DNA of 19,059 nt from an uncultured Granulosicoccaceae bacterium. GTDB taxonomy: Bacteria; Pseudomonadota; Gammaproteobacteria; Granulosicoccales; Granulosicoccaceae. A program made the translations under genes and the position numbers. The DNA is taken from NCBI GenBank assembly GCA_937951695.1, contig CALFBL010000139.1, positions 1 through 19,059 on the forward strand, in the 5' to 3' direction. Within the stretch, counting starts at the first letter, position 1. The number at the start of each line of letters is the position of its first letter. A model generated the notes under the pieces. It searched no databases, was not told the DNA's origin, and was given only the letters and a program-made list of their open reading frames with translations. Positions 16,105 to 19,059 of this stretch are shown in pieces.

Positions 16105-17306
16105 GATGAGCACTCTCCATTGATCCATCTCTCGCTGAGAGGATTAAAGCCGATCATATAAGCAAGTTCGGCAGGATGGCTGACATCCCAGATTGCAAAG
16201 TCGGCACGACGCCCGGGTGTAAGAACACCACTGTCTGCAAGTCCAAGAGCTTGCGCTGCATGTTTGGTTACACCAAGAAGTGCTTCTTCAGGAGTTAGCC
16301 AGAAGAACGTGCAAGCCATATTCATTGCCAGCAGAGGAGAAAAGAGTGGAGATGATCCAGGGTTCGCATCCGTGGCAACCGCCATGGGAACACCATATTT
16401 TCGAAATGCCTCTATTGGCGGCTCGCGCGTCTCAGTGAGCGTGTAAAAAGCGCCTGGAAGGATAACAGCCACAGTATTTGATGCCGCCATGAGAGAGGCA
16501 TCTTCTTCGGTCGCATACTCAACGTGATCAGCGCTTAAAGCTCCGTACCTTGTTGCAAGCGCCGTACCGCCTTGGTGTGATAATTGTTCGGAATGCAATT
16601 TGACGGGAATGCCAAGTTCTTGCGCAACTTTGAAAACACGCTCGATCTGATTTGCCGAAAAAGCAATGTTTTCACAAAAGCCATCCACATAGTCGACAAG
16701 GCCATTGGCGGCGGCTCGCTGAAGAGTGGGAATGCAGACTCTATCGATATAAGCGTCTGCGTTACCCTTGAACTCCGGAGGTATGGCGTGGGCACCAAGG
16801 AAACTCGTAACAACACGAATTGGACGTCTGTTTGCGAGCTCTCGCGCGGCGCGCAACATCTTTAGCTCTGTGTGTTCATCCAACCCATATCCCGACTTAA
16901 TTTCGACGGTCGTTACACCTTCTGCGATCAGCGCATCCATGCGCGGCAGGGCCGCGCTTACAAGTTCATCTAAAGAAGCCGCTCGGGTCTGGGTAACAGT
17001 GGAGAGTATTCCTCCTCCTGCGCGCGCAATCTCTTCATAGGAAGCACCAAGCAATCTTTGCTCAAACTCTTGAGCACGATTGCCACCAAATATAAGATGG
17101 GTGTGGCAATCGATCAGAGCGGGAGTAACGAGCTTGCCACCCGCATCGCATGGATGATGGTTCGCATACAACTCGGGAATCGCACTTTCTTTTCCGACCC
17201 ATTGGATCTTCCCCCCTTGGACAGCGATCGCGCCTTGCTTAATCAACCCGTATGGCTGGTTTCCGGCCAGTGTTGCAACAGTTGCGTTTCTGATTATCGT
17301 TGCCAT
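16095..17306 (-). CDS. hutI: Imidazolonepropionase
   Basis: HutI opens the ring of 4-imidazolone-5-propionate to give N-formimino-L-glutamate. It is an amidohydrolase-superfamily metal enzyme of 403 residues, the usual length. The metal ligands begin with DCHTHLIFGGNR (His68 and His70), followed by TTVEIKSGYGLD, KLHSEQLSHQGG with the third His, ADHVEYA, LPGAFYTL and ATDANPGSSP with the metal Asp. It is the first gene of the minus-strand operon, 118 bases from the divergent hutF. Its ATG lacks a strong Shine-Dalgarno sequence. The next gene, hutH, begins inside its last codons. Confidence 0.97.
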   Translation of the reverse strand: MATIIRNATVATLAGNQPYGLIKQGAIAVQGGKIQWVGKESAIPELYANHHPCDAGGKLVTPALIDCHTHLIFGGNRAQEFEQRLLGASYEEIARAGGGILSTVTQTRAASLDELVSAALPRMDALIAEGVTTVEIKSGYGLDEHTELKMLRAARELANRRPIRVVTSFLGAHAIPPEFKGNADAYIDRVCIPTLQRAAANGLVDYVDGFCENIAFSANQIERVFKVAQELGIPVKLHSEQLSHQGGTALATRYGALSADHVEYATEEDASLMAASNTVAVILPGAFYTLTETREPPIEAFRKYGVPMAVATDANPGSSPLFSPLLAMNMACTFFWLTPEEALLGVTKHAAQALGLADSGVLTPGRRADFAIWDVSHPAELAYMIGFNPLSERWINGECSSCS

Positions 17307-17324
17307 AGTTCGCGTAGAAAAGAC

Positions 17325-17353
17325 TTGTTATACTCATGCGGTTTACCTATTAT
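17325..17353 (+). promoter_or_regulatory. Sigma70-like promoter for hutF
   Basis: TTGTTA (17325-17330) and TATTAT (17348-17353) with a 17-base spacer resemble -35 and -10 boxes reading towards hutF. The predicted start, near 17360, is just upstream of the HutC-like site. No experimental support; motif reading only. Confidence 0.45.
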
Positions 17354-17359
17354 ACTCAT
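17328..17359. repeat. 10-bp direct repeat in the hutI-hutF promoter region
   Basis: TTATACTCAT occurs at 17328-17337 and again at 17350-17359. The start-to-start distance of 22 bases is about two helical turns, which would place bound proteins on the same face of DNA. Both copies overlap promoter-like boxes. Confidence 0.7.
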
Positions 17360-17377
17360 ACATATTAGTAATTTGTA
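17349..17377 (-). promoter_or_regulatory. Promoter-like element for hutIHGU
   Basis: On the minus strand TATAAT (17354 to 17349) is a perfect -10 box pointing at hutI. Its -35 at 17-base spacing would be TACAAA (17377 to 17372), which is weak and overlaps the HutC-like palindrome, as expected for a controlled promoter. Confidence 0.4.
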
Positions 17378-17384
17378 TAGACAA
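17373..17384. promoter_or_regulatory. HutC-like operator
   Basis: TTGTATAGACAA is a near-palindrome, with ten of twelve positions symmetric. It differs by one base from TTGTATATACAA, the form I recall for HutC (GntR family) operators in proteobacteria. It lies between the divergent hutI and hutF genes. If real, a HutC repressor released by urocanate would control both directions. No hutC gene is in this window. Confidence 0.5.
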
Positions 17385-17424
17385 TTGATTGTGTCCACGC
17401 AGTATACCTAGGCAGACCAAAAAG

Positions 17425-18792
17425 ATGGCGATTTATGCAAAAAATGCTCTAACACCCAGTGGTTGGAAATCTAGGGTATCAATCGACATTGGTGACGATG
17501 GCCGCATAGAGAAAATCGAGCAGACAGATAAACCTCGTGCTGATCAGGTGACCGTCGGACATCTGATCGCAGCACCTGTAAATTCACACAGCCATGCGTT
17601 TCAAAGAGCAATGGCCGGCTTAACTGAGCAAAGAGGGCCGGGGCATTCGGACAGCTTCTGGACTTGGCGTCAGTTGATGTACAAATTTCTCGATCAGTTA
17701 ACGCCTGGACAGATCCAGGCGATTGCAGCATTTGTGCAGATGGAGATGATGGAAGCAGGTTATGCGACCAATGTCGAGTTTCATTATATGCACCATCAGG
17801 CCGGGGGGCTTCCATATGATAATCTCGCTGAACTTAGTCACAGGATTGCTGCTGCCACAGAAACCAGTGGCATTGGTCTCACGCTCTTGCCGGTTCTCTA
17901 TCAATACGGTGGTTGTGACAAGCGTGAACTGGCAGATGGTCAAAAACGGTTCGGAAATGATCTTGATCGTTTTCAGAAACTTGTTGAAGGCGCGGCCACT
18001 GCAATCGATACGCTACCGGACGATTGCAATATGGGCGTCGCACCTCATTCCTTGCGCGCTGTAGCTCCGGACGTATTTGAGACACTTGCCAAGCTCGTGA
18101 GAACAGGTCCGGTGCATCTGCATCTGGCGGAGCAACTCCCCGAAGTAGATGAGGTAAAGAGCACCTGGGGAAAACGTCCGGTAGAGTGGGCGCTTGATAA
18201 TATCGACATCGATGCTCGTTGGTGTCTGATCCACTGCACTCAAATGTTGCCCCATGAAACAAAGAAATTGGCCGAAACAGGTGCAGTTGCTGGTCTTTGC
18301 CCAATTACTGAATCTAGTCTCGGGGACGGCATATTTGACGGCATAAACTGGATGAAACACGGAGGTCTGATTTCTGTTGGTTCAGATTCAAACATCCGTA
18401 TATCTTTGAGTGAGGAGTTGAGAACGCTCGATTATTCACAACGCCTACGCGATCATACACGAGCAGCTTTTGCGACAGAGGGAAAGTCAACCGGCCGCAG
18501 ATTGCTTGATGAAATCACAACGGGTGGAGCGCAGGCTGCTGCTCGTGACACAGGTAGGATTGAGGTTGGAAAGTGGGCTGACCTCGCGGCATTGGATGCT
18601 GATAATTGCAACTATGCTGGGCGATCTGGGGACACTCTATTAGATAGTTTTGTGTTTGCTGCCGATGACCAGGCAATCACGGATGTATGGTCTGCTGGCC
18701 GTCACATGGTGCAGTCCGGTAGGCACATTCGCCGAGAGCAAATTACCAATAACTATATAGGTGTCCTAAAGGAACTAAGTACAGATTTGTAA
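17425..18792 (+). CDS. hutF: Formimidoylglutamate deiminase
   Basis: HutF converts N-formimino-L-glutamate to N-formyl-L-glutamate and ammonia, feeding HutG. It is an amidohydrolase-superfamily enzyme of 455 residues from the ATG at 17425, as in Pseudomonas (about 450). Metal and active-site segments are NSHSHAFQRAMAGL with His55 and His57, the substrate region EFHYMHHQ, GVAPHSLRAV with His208, HLHLAEQ (231-237), LIHCTQM with His270, and VGSDSNIRISLSEELR with Asp321. An upstream in-frame ATG at 17389 lies inside the promoter/operator region and would add 12 unrelated residues, so it is not preferred. It is transcribed divergently from hutIHGU and ends 267 bases before the window end. Confidence 0.97.
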   Translation: MAIYAKNALTPSGWKSRVSIDIGDDGRIEKIEQTDKPRADQVTVGHLIAAPVNSHSHAFQRAMAGLTEQRGPGHSDSFWTWRQLMYKFLDQLTPGQIQAIAAFVQMEMMEAGYATNVEFHYMHHQAGGLPYDNLAELSHRIAAATETSGIGLTLLPVLYQYGGCDKRELADGQKRFGNDLDRFQKLVEGAATAIDTLPDDCNMGVAPHSLRAVAPDVFETLAKLVRTGPVHLHLAEQLPEVDEVKSTWGKRPVEWALDNIDIDARWCLIHCTQMLPHETKKLAETGAVAGLCPITESSLGDGIFDGINWMKHGGLISVGSDSNIRISLSEELRTLDYSQRLRDHTRAAFATEGKSTGRRLLDEITTGGAQAAARDTGRIEVGKWADLAALDADNCNYAGRSGDTLLDSFVFAADDQAITDVWSAGRHMVQSGRHIRREQITNNYIGVLKELSTDL

Positions 18793-18833
18793 TTTCTTTC
18801 AGGGGTATTTTCTCACTAACCGCACTTCGGATC

Positions 18834-18850
18834 GGCAATGTTTTTTTGCC
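18834..18850 (+). terminator. Possible short terminator after hutF
   Basis: GGCAA and TTGCC (18834-18838 and 18846-18850) form a short stem around a T-rich loop, some 40 bases after the hutF stop. The stem is only five base pairs and the T-run lies in the loop, so this is a weak candidate. Confidence 0.2.
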
Positions 18851-18942
18851 TATACTTCGTACGATATCGCCTTTAATTATTAGAAAACACTTAGCCTGAA
18901 ATCCTGCCAAAGTTGAACAAGAGGTGTTGGAAGAACGTTTTT

Positions 18943-18978
18943 GAACCCGCATGGTGGGTGATTGGATGGTGCGGGTTC
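18943..18978. repeat. Inverted repeat with 9-bp perfect arms
   Basis: GAACCCGCA (18943-18951) and TGCGGGTTC (18970-18978) are perfect inverted arms around an 18-base purine/T loop. The outer flanks TTTTGAAC and GTTCAAA offer an alternative pairing. It lies in the non-coding end of the window, 150 bases after hutF, and could be a delayed terminator, a dispersed palindromic repeat, or the edge of another element. Confidence 0.55.
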
Positions 18979-19059
18979 GTGTTCAAACACATCGATGTCG
19001 ATCCCTTTTATGCGGTTTCATGGCGCAAAACGCTGAGGAATCTATTATTTTTTAGTCTT

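Noticed and set aside
16105..16128. Longer hutH with start at 16128
   Set aside because: The ATG at 16104 has a better-placed GGAGAG and fits the family N-terminus; the longer form cannot be fully ruled out.
17879..18304. 141-codon minus-strand frame opposite hutF
   Set aside because: Antisense to a certain hutF with conserved motifs; no supporting start signal.

Overview
The window looks like a chromosomal segment of a proteobacterium, most plausibly a gammaproteobacterium, though no rRNA or other lineage marker is present to settle this. The evidence is a one-chain GcvP, a tandem glycine riboswitch ahead of gcvT, a hut gene set using the HutF/HutG route, a PAS-GGDEF-EAL protein and a TctA-type permease. 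The window divides into a worn, AT-richer accessory half (about 1-6900) and a metabolic half (about 6900-18800).

Left part. A 12-unit array of an 8-bp repeat (1-96) borders a broken tctA-tctB fusion gene on the minus strand (135 to about 1870). That gene has lost its N-terminal coding region and carries a one-base frameshift near 1060. About 740 bases follow with no gene I can recognise. Four plus-strand genes come next: a DUF1653 protein, a diverged S-adenosylhomocysteine-hydrolase-like Rossmann protein, a stand-alone glutathione-S-transferase-like N domain, and a 675-residue PAS/GGDEF/EAL cyclic-di-GMP enzyme.

Middle. A sigma70-like promoter (6953-6980) leads into a two-aptamer glycine riboswitch (7000-7193) and an expression platform with mutually exclusive pairings (7203-7258). 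These control gcvT and gcvP, the T and P proteins of the glycine cleavage system. gcvH is missing from its usual place between them.

Right part. Facing gcvP is a minus-strand operon hutI-hutH-hutG-(secreted small protein)-hutU whose genes all overlap by a few bases. hutF is transcribed divergently. Together these genes encode the whole five-step pathway from histidine to glutamate, formate and ammonia: HutH, HutU, HutI, HutF, HutG. The 118-base hutI/hutF gap holds overlapping divergent promoter-like elements, a 10-bp direct repeat and a near-palindrome resembling HutC operators; no hutC or histidine transporter is in view.

The least ordinary items are the secreted protein translationally coupled inside the hut operon, the SAH-hydrolase relative lacking key catalytic positions, the orphan GST-like domain, and the glycine switch platform serving a gcv pair without gcvH. 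I did not see a clear, wholly new multi-gene system.
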